Below are positions 52,061 through 64,000 of a stretch of DNA of 64,000 bases, piece by piece. The stretch lies in assembly GCF_901933205.1 (NCBI RefSeq), contig NC_044574.1:47153609-47217608 (forward strand). The letters run 5' to 3'. Both the position numbers and the translations under genes were made by a program. Positions within the stretch are counted from its first letter, which is position 1; every line of letters starts with the position of its first letter. The notes under the pieces are model-generated. The model saw nothing but the letters and a program-made list of their open reading frames with translations, did not search any database and was not told the origin of the DNA. Source of the stretch: Camarhynchus parvulus. Taxonomy: Eukaryota > Chordata > Aves > Passeriformes > Thraupidae.

Positions 52061-52949
52061 CAGGGCTGGCTCCTTTACAGACCACCAGCACAAAGATTTA
52101 GGTATACCATGGGTTGAACACTGTGGCACCACTCACATTAGCCTGGACAGCATACAAAATACTTTCAAGGAGTAATGACAACTACAGTTCACCTCTACCC
52201 AAATCCATCTAGAACAATTTAACTGAAACCATTGCGCTATTGCAGGATGAACCTTTGTGAAAGAGGAACTTGATTATGTCCCACTTACTGGGTCCTTTTC
52301 TGGTCTAATTCCAGTGTTAGGATGATTTTACTCCAAATATTTCACTGAAAAAAAAAATTCAGAGCATAGAAACAATACAGTGAGAAGAATTCAGGGAGAT
52401 CAAACAACACTTGACAAAACAGAAGTCATCTAAGGCCACAGGCAAAATTGCAAACTCCGCATTCCTGAGGAAAAATCAGATTTAGGGCAAGACCCAAAGT
52501 GAAGAGTGCCACCTACTGAAGTGCCAATATACCCTACCAAAAACTAGGTTTTTCCTGGAAACTTCCCAGCTGTATAGTACCAAGCTAACTTTGCAAGGTC
52601 ACAAAATCAGACTAAGGAGATCTGGCTGCAGGCCATGTAAAAGTAGACACTGTACAAAGGCCAGAGACAAAGAAAGCATTTGACACTGAAAGCAGATGGA
52701 AACCTAAGAAGTCTTTGTTTATTTGTTTTGTTTATCAGCAATTATCCCAGACACAGGAGGACTGGGATTTATCTGTTTAGACTTATCATAGAAATCAAGC
52801 TATGCTTGATCACAGATACCTGAACTTTCACAGTAAAAACATGGCACTTAAAAGAACTCATCTAGCTCAGTATGCCTTTATGTCAAGCACACATACAATT
52901 TCTCTGGGCTCCCAAGAACCTTGCCATAATGAGATCTACCTACCTAGTC
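52061..52949. other. Non-coding, nothing recognised
   Basis: No notable frame or repeat. Confidence 0.45.
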
Positions 52950-54115
52950 CAGTTAGTCTAATTTTCCTAGTCCTGTTTCTACTGAAGGAACGTGCAGAAA
53001 CTCTGAACCGACAGATTCCTGGTTTCTTGCTTCAGTTCATTTGTAAACAGTTTATACCTCCTTGTTCCTGTGCCAACATTATCCCCAAGCTTAAATATCT
53101 TTTTCTTCCCTGGTGAATAGCCCTGTTCAATTCATTTACAGGCAGGAAGCATTTTTCTTCATATTCACTTTGCAAGGCCAAAGAAATCAGTTTCTACAGC
53201 CTCTCATAAGCCAAGCTCTCTCTTCCCTACAGTGATTTGTATGCCCCTGCTCCAGCATGAGTTCACCTTTTTGAACATGGTGGTACAATGCTCCAGATAA
53301 GGCTTTGGCAATACCCTGCACAATGGAACTAGTATTCTCAAGATTTTTCTTATTTTGGGGGGCTTTTTGTGTTTGTTTGTTTGGGGGGAGAGTGAATTTT
53401 TTTGCCTTTTTAAATACAGAGATGCCACATTGAAAGCTTTGCCCTTCACTGAAAAAAAAAACTCTTTTTTTTTTGCTTTCTCAGGGATTCCACCTGCTGG
53501 TCCCCCATGTTACAGTTGTAATTATGATGACTGTTAGTCCCCAAATGCATGACCTCTCACATTGAAATAGACTGCTTTATCTCTGTCTTATTATTCTAGT
53601 GCTGATGGTCATTCAGTTCTGTATATAGAGTTTTCTGATTGGATTGATATTTATATTTTAACTCCCTATAGGCAGAAACCTGTATTTCTGAGCTAATTTT
53701 ATTCATGAAAGTATCAAATAAAATTTCATTGATGACAGAATGAAAACAGTAGAATCCCATTTAGAGTATACATCTTTGCAAAATCTTGTTATGTTCCTGT
53801 GTACTTTGTTACATACATTTCCTGAACTGCATCATCTACAGCTAAATTAGCAATATCTCAGGTCCTTACCAAATTCTTGGAAGTCCATATTAGACCAATT
53901 ATACCTTCTGTCTTCAACAAGACAATTCTATTATAGAGCAATTTTAAGTATCATCTCTGCCAGTACTTTCTTAATCATTTTTATTAGTACTGGCAAATAC
54001 TTCATTAATTGATAAACCCATATTCTGTTCTGTGCCATTACGTGCATCCATAGTTCCTCTCATAACTTCATTTAAATTGCCATTTCATGTAAAATAAATC
54101 TGGCATGGGTCTACA
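52950..54115 (-). mobile_element. Long ancient CR1 (L3-like) remnant, antisense, about 1.1 kb
   Basis: Reading the plus strand, successive landmarks match the reversed 3' half of old archosaur/turtle CR1 elements in the right order: ttgttcctgtgccaacatta and agcttaaatatct near 53060, cagcctctcataagccaagc near 53198, tgctccagcatgagttcacc near 53248, ggtacaatgctccagataag, taccctgcacaatgg, ttgcctttttaaatacagag, gttagtccccaaatgcatga near 53535, tcatgaaagtatcaaataaa near 53703, then ttcttggaagtccatattag, ctggcaaatacttcattaat and aacccatattctgttctgtg near 54015. This covers the reverse transcriptase half of ORF2 and its 3' untranslated part. It is full of stops and indels and long dead. A G/T-rich tract has grown inside it at 53355-53395. 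The outer limits are approximate. Confidence 0.75.
53355..53395. repeat. G/T-rich low-complexity tract inside the old CR1
   Basis: A ttttgggggg run, a (gttt)n-like stretch and a second gggggg run replace roughly the same length of CR1-like sequence. Two G6 tracts on one strand are short of the four needed for a simple quadruplex. Confidence 0.8.
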
Positions 54116-57100
54116 GAAGCAAAAGTTGAGGAACACAAGGTTAGGCAAGAATTCTGAAGCCACAGCATGTGTTCTATGAGGGAAAATATGTATCCTCTCC
54201 TCAATTTGTCAAGTGGAAGAAGAAATGAGCTTTATATTAAAGAAATACTTCAATTGTAGTCCTCTAAAGATAATAATTTAAAACTTCACTACGAAGAAAA
54301 CATACAAATGGATTAATAATAATGTGAACAGAAAATGAAACAGTAAAAGAGGAACTTTTAGTTCAGTCCATAAATTATTGCGTGTTTTCCCCTTATCTGA
54401 TATCTGACACCAAAGCAACTCTGGCTAACATCCTGTTTACCCTCACACTGGGTTAAGTGAAAGACTTCATTACTTTTGGGTGAAGTGCCAAGTGTTTCAG
54501 GGTGCCCCGTGCTGATATCGGAAGCTGCCAAACATTGAAATTAGAAATGAGCATGCCAGCTGCCCCTGTACCTCACCCTGTGTATATGTGATACTGCCAA
54601 GTCAAAGGAGCTCACATCAGATAATCAATTAGCTGCAGAGGGGAGACTTAAAATCTTGGCACAGCCCTAAGGTATGGTCATAGAGATGTAAATAATATCA
54701 ATGCCTTCATGAATAGCAGAAGGGACATTCAAGGTCTTACAATTAAACAGTCGCCACTCCCTTTCTTACACATGCTCATGGTTGAGCTCTGCTACAGCAT
54801 CTGCAAGATGCTTCCAAGTCTCTGCCAAGCAAAAGTATACAGTGTCTCCCTCTCCATTTCCCAATTGGGCTTCCATTTCCGATACAGCCTTCCATTCATT
54901 TCCCATTTTAACATGAAGTTACCATATGCCTCCTTCCAAAGACTGCGATGTTACCAAATAACATGCCTTAGAATCAGAATTCAGAAGTGAAATTTTGTCT
55001 CCCTTCACAAGGAAAGAAAGTGTGAAAGATAACTAAGCTCAAATAAGAAATGAGAACTGAAACTTATGTCCATATAAAAAAAGGCTGTCTTTACAGTAAA
55101 GGCATCATTATATTTACAAGCCAAATTGTAACCATCAGGGTATTCTAACTGCAATGGTAACACTATTATTATTGTGTTCTTTCCCATGGTTAGTCAAAAT
55201 AAACATCCTTATTCTTGTTTTTGTTGTTGTTATTGTTGCTTCTTACTGCTACATAGTTCGGGAAATACCAGAAAAATTTCAAAAGGGAACAAAATTGGAA
55301 AAGCAGCATCCCAGCTTAACTTAGGAGAAGGTACACACAGAACCATCTACTCAGGAATCCTCCCAAGTCCAAGTCTGTATGCACAGGCTACACTCATGTT
55401 TCTGCTTCTCATGTTTAGGATATGCTGGGATTTTCTAGCTAATGAAGGCCTTACAAAGTGCATCACAGGATAAGTTCCCTATTTAACATGCTCTCCTCAG
55501 GAAGTAGCCTGCAGTTCTGATGTCTTTTTTTTCTACATGAGGCTGATAGGATCTGATCATCACATTATGCATATGTCACACAGCTTTCAGTACTATTAAG
55601 GGAAGAAATCAAGGCTGTTCAACCAACCAGAATCCTACCTACCCTTCTCATTTCTACAAACAGCTGCTACAGTTCGAATACAGCTAATGAAGCAAAGAGC
55701 AGACATTCCCATACCGCTTCCCCTGCAACACTCTCCAGACCCACAGGGAATACACAAAAGCTAAGTTTCAGGAAGCTCAGGAATCTCAATGTCTCCATCC
55801 TAAATTTAAAACTGCCATTGAAGTAAAGAGAACAATACTTTTAACTGTTCAAAACTACATCTTGTGGCATTATCTCAAACAGACTGAACACATCAACAAA
55901 TTCACAGGATAGGAATACCTATGCTGATGTCCATACACTGTCCCATCTACTGGCGAGTCTAAGCTATATTTGAATATGTGAATAAATTCTGTTCTCAGAA
56001 TAAACAAATAAATTCTAGACCCATAATTTCCATTTGAAGAATGTAATTTGTACACCCCAATGACTGAGGTCCATAATACCAGTTTTAGTAGAGGAATGTT
56101 GTGATGCTTCAGCAACAGCATTTTATCTGAGCTAGCAATAGCTGTGGACATGAACGGATCTTTAGAAGACAATTTCTACATCCACCCACACCTTGTGCTT
56201 TTTATCTTCACCCACAGATGAAGAGAGACTTGACTGTGTGTAATGATTATGAGGTAAGAAACAGACCAAGTTTAGCCAGCAGTGCAACAAAAGCAGCAAT
56301 GCACACCACATTCATTCATTTATATTTAAAGCAGCAGCAACTTCTCTCTTGCTGGACAGGACTTAATGCTACAGAATCTCAATCCTTACTGATGCCTTTC
56401 AAAGTAAAACCATAAAATCTCTGCATTGACCATAGCAGGAGCCAGTCCTTACAATCTATTATTATAGCACTACCTCAGGGGACACAAAGACTGAATTAAT
56501 TAACTTCATTGTGTTTATTACTCAAGCATTCCTATACAAGTCACTGAAGTTGACCACATATCCTGATATTCTTCTGCTTCTCCCTACATATTATTCCCCA
56601 CACCTAAGCACAACAGGACTAAGAGCAAAATACTACTGAAATGCTTTCATCACCCTTTGGGCTTTGGTAAGCTCCACAGTTGTGCTGGTGACTTGAACTT
56701 TCCATTCAGTTTTGCTACAGGAATGCCAAACTGATAGCTCATCTGGTTTTTTCCCCACAGCATGTAGATTTATTGTGAGAAATCACTGAAAACAATATTT
56801 TCCAATTTCCCATATGCAAAGCCACTTGTAATAAAAAACATATTTCCCTAAATGCACTTTCTCTTCAACACCAACTGCAATTTCAAACCAGCAAACTACT
56901 CATTTTTAGAGAAGCAAGACAATTCTGAAAATAGGCTCCCACTGGATGCTTTTTCCTGTCTCCTTGAAACTCTGTACTTTCTGACAAAGGTTCTATTATA
57001 CCCAGAAACCTTACATGTTCATTAACATCATGGTTATTAATGACATAAGCAAGAAAGAAGTTTATAGTACTCTAAAAATGCACTCTTAACACAGAATATG

Positions 57101-57708
57101 ACCCACGTAATAAAGAGACTGAAACATAATGGATTGCTGAACAATAGCTATCAATATCAATTCAGTTCTAAATATATTCATACCATTACAACATTTAGAG
57201 CAGATACCTAAGCTATTTTCCAGATAGCTGTATGCAGTATAACTCACCACTGCTCTAGGACTTCAGCCTGCACTGCATAGACATGGACTTAATCATTACA
57301 ATCACAATGATGCATTATTAGCCAGATTAACCAGCTTAAAAATCACATTCCATTGATAATGATGATGGAAGTTAAATGACAGGCTACATCATGATAGATC
57401 ACAACAAAGCTAATGTAAAAGCTGATCAAATTTTTGGTACCTATAGCACTACATATAACAGGACTCCTGCCCTATACAAAGTAAGGTGATCTGTGGGGAC
57501 ACAAGAACTCTTCAGACACACTGGCAGGACTCTGCTCAAACTGTGGGTTTCTCCAAGGCTGACACTTCTGTGCAGCACAACTTCTCCAGTGATTGAAAAC
57601 CAGCCACTGTCAGTGCAAATATGAACACCCAGCCTGGGAAACACAGAGGAAGCAGCTAGAGAACCAGTGTGTTTTCCTACCTTAACTCATATAAGCGCCT
57701 TTTTGTTT

Positions 57709-57710
<2 letters not shown>
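54116..57710. other. Non-coding, nothing recognised
   Basis: A TTG/TTA-rich microsatellite-like run lies at about 55218-55245. 54470-54640 is GC-moderate, free of simple repeats and contains tcaaaggagctc and ataatcaattagc. It could be a regulatory element, but this is unproven. Frames of up to 100 aa match nothing known. Confidence 0.45.

Positions 57711-57741
<31 letters not shown>
57711..57741. repeat. T31 homopolymer
   Basis: 31 consecutive T, preceded by ttttgttttc. On the minus strand it would be a poly(A) tail for sequence lying at higher coordinates, but I recognise no retrocopy there and no good target-site duplication. A second A14 run follows at 57841-57854. Confidence 0.9.
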
Positions 57742-57743
<2 letters not shown>

Positions 57744-58860
57744 TATATTTGGGCTACTGGGAAAGAAACTTTGCCACACTTTTACTTTCCTATAGCCTTT
57801 TCAGAACATTTTCTCTTCAAGGAGTGCAATCTAGTCTACCAAAAAAAAAAAAAATCCAAAACCAAACCAACAGGAGCACACTGACTGAAAAGTATCTCAC
57901 CACCATTCAGGAGAATAGAGTAGTTCTGCAAAAAATGACAGTCCATCTAAGCTGCCCAAGAAAAGAGCTTGTAAAAGCCTCGTAAGTGATTTTGGCATCC
58001 AAGAGGAGGCTGTGCTACAAGGCTGTCTATATGCTGGCTGTCAACATAAACACTAAGAATGTCAGAGATCAAGCGTTCAGTCATGTTTTAAACATCATAC
58101 AGTCACAGTTTCTCCACCCGCACATCACATCTCCAAAAACAAGCCCCACACGTGTCAAATGGATTGATCACTGTGGTAAACAAGCTCAGTAACATCAGCT
58201 CTTCAGCTTCCACTCTCTTCTCACCTCTTTCCACACTGATGTTTTGTGTAGCAGGCAAATGGGTGCCTGAGAGACCATACAGAAAAATGGAAAACCTTCT
58301 TGTCTACTGGGCTTCTAAAGTATTACAGCATCTAGAAATGCAAATCAGTGCCCCTAAAATCACAAATGGGAACTGAGTGCTTATGCATTATTTTTTAAAC
58401 TCAAGAAATTTCTATGCATATCTTTAAGTACTCAAATACCTTTGAGAATTTGGACTCTGGAGCACTCAAGTCAATTGAAACCTTTGTGTCTACTGAAGAA
58501 AAAAATGGATCAAACACATTAGAAAGCACAGTGTTGTCTGGGAGATATTATAGGATGATGTCAGCTATGTGAACTCTGGTTTCTTTATTTGGCTCACTAT
58601 ATTTTGTTGTAACCATTAACTGATTTGCTCTTCAGTAGACCCTTGTTTGAACCTTAAGGCTCCTTGAGATTGAACAGACCTCCAGATCACTCTAGGTACT
58701 TGTATTAGCATTTTAACTCACACTGAAGAGACATTCAAAAATGACCATACAGAAGACATCTACTAAAAACAAAGCAGTTCAGTAGAGACAAACAGATTTG
58801 TCTACAAAGGCCATTCATGCAACACACATCAGCTTTTTTTGGCTGTGGAATGCAGGGGGA
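57742..58860. other. Non-coding, nothing recognised
   Basis: Contains the A14 run and short plus frames (78 aa at most) with no recognisable domain. Confidence 0.45.
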
Positions 58861-59290
58861 AAAAAGTTGACCACAGAATTTTAATTACGTTAAACAAGAC
58901 TCGCCTAACTCTGCCAGTGCATCAAATTTGAGTTTAATAGCCCTTAATCAGGTATACAAAGTGCTGAGCTGACAAAAGGGGCTGTTTTGTATTTACTTAC
59001 ATTGAAATACATTGCTCAATTGAATGAAACCTTTTCCAGAGGAAGACAAGCAGACCTGAAGTTCTCTTCAATTTATTTCTAAATCCATATAATAAAACCA
59101 AAAGTATTTACCAAGCAATCCTTTCAAAAGCACGGTTTCCATTTCAGAAAATGAGGTCTAAATCAACATTTAATTTGAGCAGATGGAACTAATTTTCCCT
59201 TTTGTAGGGCAAGCATGCAGCATTATTTAACTCTGAGTTTTTTCAACACTTTGTTGGCCTAATTACATCAGGTTACAGTGTGTCCAGTTA
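58861..59290. promoter_or_regulatory. Candidate conserved non-coding element (unproven)
   Basis: About 430 bases without simple repeats, mobile-element signature or open frame. Homeodomain-type TAATTA cores occur at 58882-58887 and 59260-59265, with further ttaatcag and aatttgag words between them. This is compatible with a developmental enhancer, but only cross-species comparison could show it. Confidence 0.2.
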
Positions 59291-62200
59291 TAACAAGGCA
59301 TCATCATGATCTGCAGTAAAGTCCAGTAAGATACACATCATGAAATAATGGTACCTTCAAGGTAAAATTACACACCTGAATTCAGTTCATTGTGGAACTG
59401 AAGCTGAGCTGCCCCAGCTAATTCAGCAAACTGCTATACATTGCCAAATGCTTTTTTTTTCAGCTGTAGGTCAGCTGAAATGCCAAACTCTTTATGCAGT
59501 TGATTACTGCCAGGCAAGACGCGCATGTACACAGTCCTGAGGTACTCTCTAATTCAGATACCCCAGTTCACTCAGGTTAAATCGAGTGAGCCATTCCTAA
59601 ATCCAGGCACCATTCTAAAGACAAAAACCCCTACATTTTAAATTCACCCTAACAGCCTACTAAAGGGTAGACCTGTGCTTCAGAGAACTGCACACAGGTC
59701 AGCTATAGAAGCAGATGTATCAAAATGTGACACAGAAGCAGAGGGATGTCATACAGATATGACACAGAACTGTCCTTCAGGACTCATTTAGTTTACACTA
59801 GCCTGATATGAAAAGAATCACTGGTGTAAGTTTAAATCATGCATCAACTTTGCAGCTGGGGTTGAGAGTGAAGCAGGTTTCTAGAACAACACCAGTTCAC
59901 CTATTCAAGTAAATAAACTCTATTTTCAAGATCTCTTCCATTTACTTTCTGAACATGGCATACCAGAAGCCTTGCCTTGTTAGCAAACTGAAGTTGAACA
60001 CTTCCAAATGTGTAACCCAAGAAATGCTCTGAAAAAAAATCCTCCAGATTTCAATTAGTTGGAATTATTTCTCCTTTCAATTAAAAAAAAAATGTATAGC
60101 TCTTGCAAGAGCAAATAGCAATGAATAGCTTGCTGGGATTAACAATTCCATTGATTCCTCTGTGCACAGCTACCCAAAATTAATTCCTTTACTTCACACT
60201 CATATTTATGTGAATGGCACTCATCCTTTGACCTCCTGCCGAACCCTGCACTGGAAATGCATTTATGCAGCACAATTCACACTTTGTTAGATCTTACTCC
60301 AGAAAGCAAATCCTTATTCAGGCTGGAATCGGGGCCTGCCAGGGAGGAGCTCTGTCCCAGCACTATGATTCTGGGGCTATTACAACAGCTTCTAGTCAGT
60401 TCTATGAACTTTTTCAAGAAATCTGATGGAACTGGCTGACAAAGAGCCCAGTAACTTCAACAAATTCAGATACCGAAACCTCGAAGAAAGTGTTATGATT
60501 AACCATCTAATTAGACCTCTTGAATTTCACCAGCTGATGCTTTGAACAGCTCCATAATTTCTAGTGGATATAAAGCACATCTTTCAGAAAGTCATTTGAT
60601 CTTGACTGAAGTGTGTCAAGTGCTGGAAAATCCACTGAATCAAAAGATACATTCCAGTTTTTAATTGATACTATTCTGTTTTAAATCTCTCCTTCAACAG
60701 AAGAAAATGAAAAGAATAAAAAAATCCTCAACATATGGTGTAATTTCTAAGGAAGAAAAGAGTCCAAGTGATGTAACAGCTGAAATTGAGTTTTCCTTCC
60801 TAAAAAAAACAAAACAAAACATCTAATCAAGATTTTAAAATCCATTAATGCTTAGATGAGAGTGGAAAAAAACCCTAAACAATTTTCCTCAATGATATTC
60901 TGATGGTAGTAATGACACATTTATCCACCATGTAGTTTTCCAATTTACTACCTAGTATAACTGAATTAAAAATTAGAAACTCTGGAGTCATGTAACTCCT
61001 CAACAGTACTCCAGCCACACAGAAATAAAAGAAACATTTGCAGATTTAATGCTTTCTGGCTTTGGATCATTGGTAATTCTTATCTTATGTAAAAACAAGT
61101 GTATCTCACTTCCCATATTGTGTTAAGACCTCAAAGATCAAGATTTTTCAAATTATTTTTGTGATACCTAAGGACAGCCTTGCCTTTAATTTATTAAAAA
61201 AATATTTTTACTGTTTGTTTAAATTAGAGGGAATAACCAGTTAGTAGAGTTATTTGCAAAAGCCTAAAAGTTTAGGAGAGGTGAGAGGTTGGGGGTGGGT
61301 TTTTGGGACTTTGATGGATTTTAGGTTCATTCCCTCACTCAAATATAGAAAAAAAAATACACTGTTGCAATAGAGGAGCAGTACTCCTGAACAAAAATAT
61401 TATATAAAATCATTATTTGCCTATTAGGGTATCTAATAGATTTTTTTTTATAAAAGATCACCTAACCCTTATTCTGTGGTTCTGTGCATTGTAAATGGCA
61501 TTATTTAAAAAAAAAATGTACAGCCCTAGAAGACAGTGCTTCTGAAAGCAAAATTCAAATTTAATTTACACACTGAGAAGAAGCACTGAATGTTTGAGCA
61601 TTAAAGAATTTCCCAATACTAAAGTTTTAATCTTCTAATTGCTGCACCTCACTAAGTACCAAAACAATTTATATTCAGAAAATAGAAGTCCATCATCTAG
61701 AATTTAATTCATGGAGATCAATTAATATTCGCAGAGTTGGAAACATTGTGTCTAGACAAACCTGCTACTTAACACAGGTTCACACAATTTCCAACATTAA
61801 ATTCAAACAGGAAACTTACAAATTCAACATTTCTCTAATTCACCACAGAGAATTTTTCTGTGTGGATTCTGTCACAACACTTATCTCAAGATGTACAAAA
61901 TTATTCAGAGACACAACTCAAGCAGAACTAATGCAGCTACTTAGTTTGTCTGCATGGAAGACAAGTGGGACTGCTGTCCTATTCTTAAATGACAACCACT
62001 TCTAGAAATAAAAAAAATCAGAGGCATAACTAGGAATTGTAATTTTTGTTTCCTTCAACAGCTTTGTTAATGCATTGTTTCTGACCAAACCAGGCCCTAG
62101 CAAAGACAGACACCTACACAACTGGTGTAAAAAACAGAAAATGAAGACATGTTCAACCTCTGTATTATAGAGCAAACTTTATGTGATCTGTGCCAATACA

Positions 62201-62684
62201 TGGGAGAGGAGAAATATAATTTGATCCTTTGCTCTTTGGAAACTCCATGTGCAGCCAGAGTTAACACTGCTCACCAATTTTTGCAATCCTCTTTAAAGCC
62301 CAGGCAAAAAAAAAGCATCATATAAAGTGGAAATTAATCAACTTATTTGTAAAATGCAGCTTTCTAAATTTGACTGTGTACCTTTTTTGGTGGTACAGAT
62401 GTATGTTCTAAACTTTTGGAGAAGTTTATATATGCCATGCAATTCTGAAGATTCTTCACTAGTTTCAAGCCATTAGAGAATTTGTTTATCAGACCACAGA
62501 AGGATGTTTGGGGATAGTTGCTACAGGACAGCAGCACATAATGATGCTTTCTCAGAAAACCATCTCGGCAACACTGCAGCTCAGGCATTTTATGAGGCAA
62601 GGGTTTATGCCCTAACAGGCATAAACATTTATTTTATAAATTCACAAAGATAATTTCTGAATCCATGCACACCATCAGCATCCA
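59291..62684. other. Non-coding, minor palindromes only
   Basis: A perfect 14-base palindrome (gctcttgcaagagc) lies at about 60100-60113. A 9-bp inverted repeat (gtttatgcc / ggcataaac, 6-base loop) lies at 62603-62626. There are no frames above 85 aa and no mobile element was recognised. Confidence 0.5.
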
Positions 62685-63040
62685 TCATCTGCGGCAAGGA
62701 CTTCCACAGCTGAGCCTGCACTGCACAGAAGTCATTCACCTCTGCTTCCTGTGAGCCAGGCACTTCTGACCTTGCATGAGGGAAACAAGTGCACTGTCAC
62801 TACCTGTTTATGTTCTCTGGATCAATGGAGATGCTGCACACTCCTTATTCAACCTAGGCTTTGTCATTCCCTGTACAGAACCAGCTCCACAGCTTTGGCC
62901 AGCCTTTCACACCTTCCTGTGACTTTTCTAGTTCTACCTCATCCTTTTTGAGACAGGGGACCCAGACTACACATGCACCAAGGAATTATGCCATGACACT
63001 GCAAATGTGTTTTCTCTGTTACTTTCCACATGATTCATCC
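62685..63040 (-). mobile_element. Ancient CR1 3'-region remnant (antisense)
   Basis: The plus strand begins ggcaaggacttccacagctg, like the 'ggcaatgagttccacaggttg' segment of reversed turtle-type CR1. It then runs through tcattcacctctgcttcctg to ttctagttctacctcatcc, tttttgagacaggggaccca, gactacacatgcaccaagga and ccatgacactgcaaatgtgt, which parallels 'tttttgagatggggtgacca...gcacacagtattcaag...accatgg...tggcaatatgat'. The order and spacing agree over about 350 bases. It covers the 3' untranslated region and the last coding part, and is heavily decayed. Short plus frames here are shadows. Confidence 0.65.
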
Positions 63041-64000
63041 ATGTTAGAACAGTAACAGAAGTCACCATGCACACAAGTACAGCAGAGGCTATATTTAAAA
63101 AGAAACCAACCTTATGTGACAGCTAATCTTACTGAGCTTTATAATAAATCCAAAACAAAATAAAAAAAATTAAAAAAACCACCCAAAACCAAAAAACTCA
63201 CCATCCAACCAAAACCAGTAATTAGATTGATTCCACATCAACAAAGCTTTCCCCAATACATTTATCCCCTTCAGACAAAGCTTTTATCTTTATCATTATT
63301 ATTACTATTTACCAGTCTGGCACTTTTCAAATAATGTAGCTGATATTTAGATCTTCCAAAACCAATGATATAGCAAAATGATTCAATTCCTCATAGACAG
63401 AGTATTAGGCCATGATTTTTTACTCTTCCTAAGCTTGGATCTTCACTGACATCTTCAATATTAAGCTATGATGATTTATTGTCCTGGTAGCTTGGGATCC
63501 TCTTTCTTTAACCATCAGACTAATATGCACTGCTGTTAGGGACAGTAATGAGATCTCATTGATATCCAAGTCCAGTAAAATTTACAGGAGCTCTGTAAAT
63601 TTTTTCTGCATATGAAATAGCCCAGTGTCAATCTAAGCTTCAATATTTTGTAGGAATACTTCCACACAGTTAATGGGGATAGGACTGAACTGAAGGAGGG
63701 CATTTTTCTGCAGCTATGGCTGCTGTTTTCACACATCAGTAGAATGAACCTGACCCAACCTTCACCCAGCACCAGTGCAGGACTATGCTACAATGTCAGT
63801 GCACTTGACAATACTGCATTGATACTAGGGAGAGGAGTTCCCCTGCAAAAACTTATTTTCATACCTCCCATGTCAAAACAACTTTCTCACATTCTAAGTC
63901 ACTTTAACAGGGTTTGTTTGAAAAATAGATATGGCTTTCACAATTAAATCAACAAAAGGTGACTGTTATTCAGCTATTTTTAAAATACAAAATAATCTGA
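63041..64000. other. Non-coding; A-rich low-complexity patch
   Basis: An A-rich run of imperfect aaaac/aaaat units lies at 63150-63225. Beyond it there is nothing but short frames (78 aa at most). Confidence 0.5.

Noticed and set aside
51747..52091. 114-aa minus-strand frame
   Set aside because: It overlaps a faint CR1-like stretch and shows no protein family.

Overview
The window reads as vertebrate nuclear DNA, almost certainly from a bird. It is AT-rich and has no long open reading frames. It carries several CR1 (Chicken Repeat 1) LINE remnants of clearly different ages, including a 3' end with the avian-type 'ggtcccttccaactca...ttctatgat' terminus at 43,680. It also has two retroviral LTR-like blocks and MIR-like SINE traces. 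The species cannot be named from this sequence.

I can support no protein-coding gene, rRNA gene or functional tRNA gene. The longest open frames (154 aa near 41.3-41.8 kb minus, 138 aa near 42.3 kb plus) resemble no protein I recognise, and the longer one runs through a SINE-like repeat. The best reading is an intergenic stretch or the inside of a very long intron on a gene-poor segment.

Layout: 1-11.5 kb is unique-looking AT-rich sequence with microsatellites (GTT/AAT at 3.2 kb, AT at 4.3 kb) and small tandem duplications. From 11.5 to 17.3 kb two diverged but clearly related repeat copies (11,568-11,714 and 17,066-17,220) lie in the same orientation. A CR1 3' end lies at 18.7 kb, a GC-rich patch at 22.1 kb, and an endogenous-retrovirus LTR with flanking remnants at 23.4-23.9 kb. 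Two more GC-richer patches lie at 26.1 and 27.1 kb. A near-perfect 34-bp-arm hairpin is at 32.26 kb, a second LTR-like block at 33.1-33.45 kb, interleaved inverted repeats at 33.5 kb and a CR1 scrap at 33.96 kb. A TAAT-rich stretch that looks like a conserved non-coding element is at 36.5-36.86 kb, a tRNA-derived SINE-like remnant at 41.4-41.5 kb, and a younger, internally deleted CR1 at 43.0-43.7 kb. Old CR1 fragments lie at 51.7-52.06 kb (plus), 52.95-54.1 kb (minus, about 1.1 kb) and 62.7-63.04 kb (minus). A T31 tract is at 57.7 kb.

Because there are no genes, nothing here forms a pathway or operon. The interest lies in mobile-element history, local duplication and foldback mutation, and a few candidate regulatory stretches. 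I did not find convincing evidence of a new biological system. Family assignments rest on remembered consensus patterns and were not searched.
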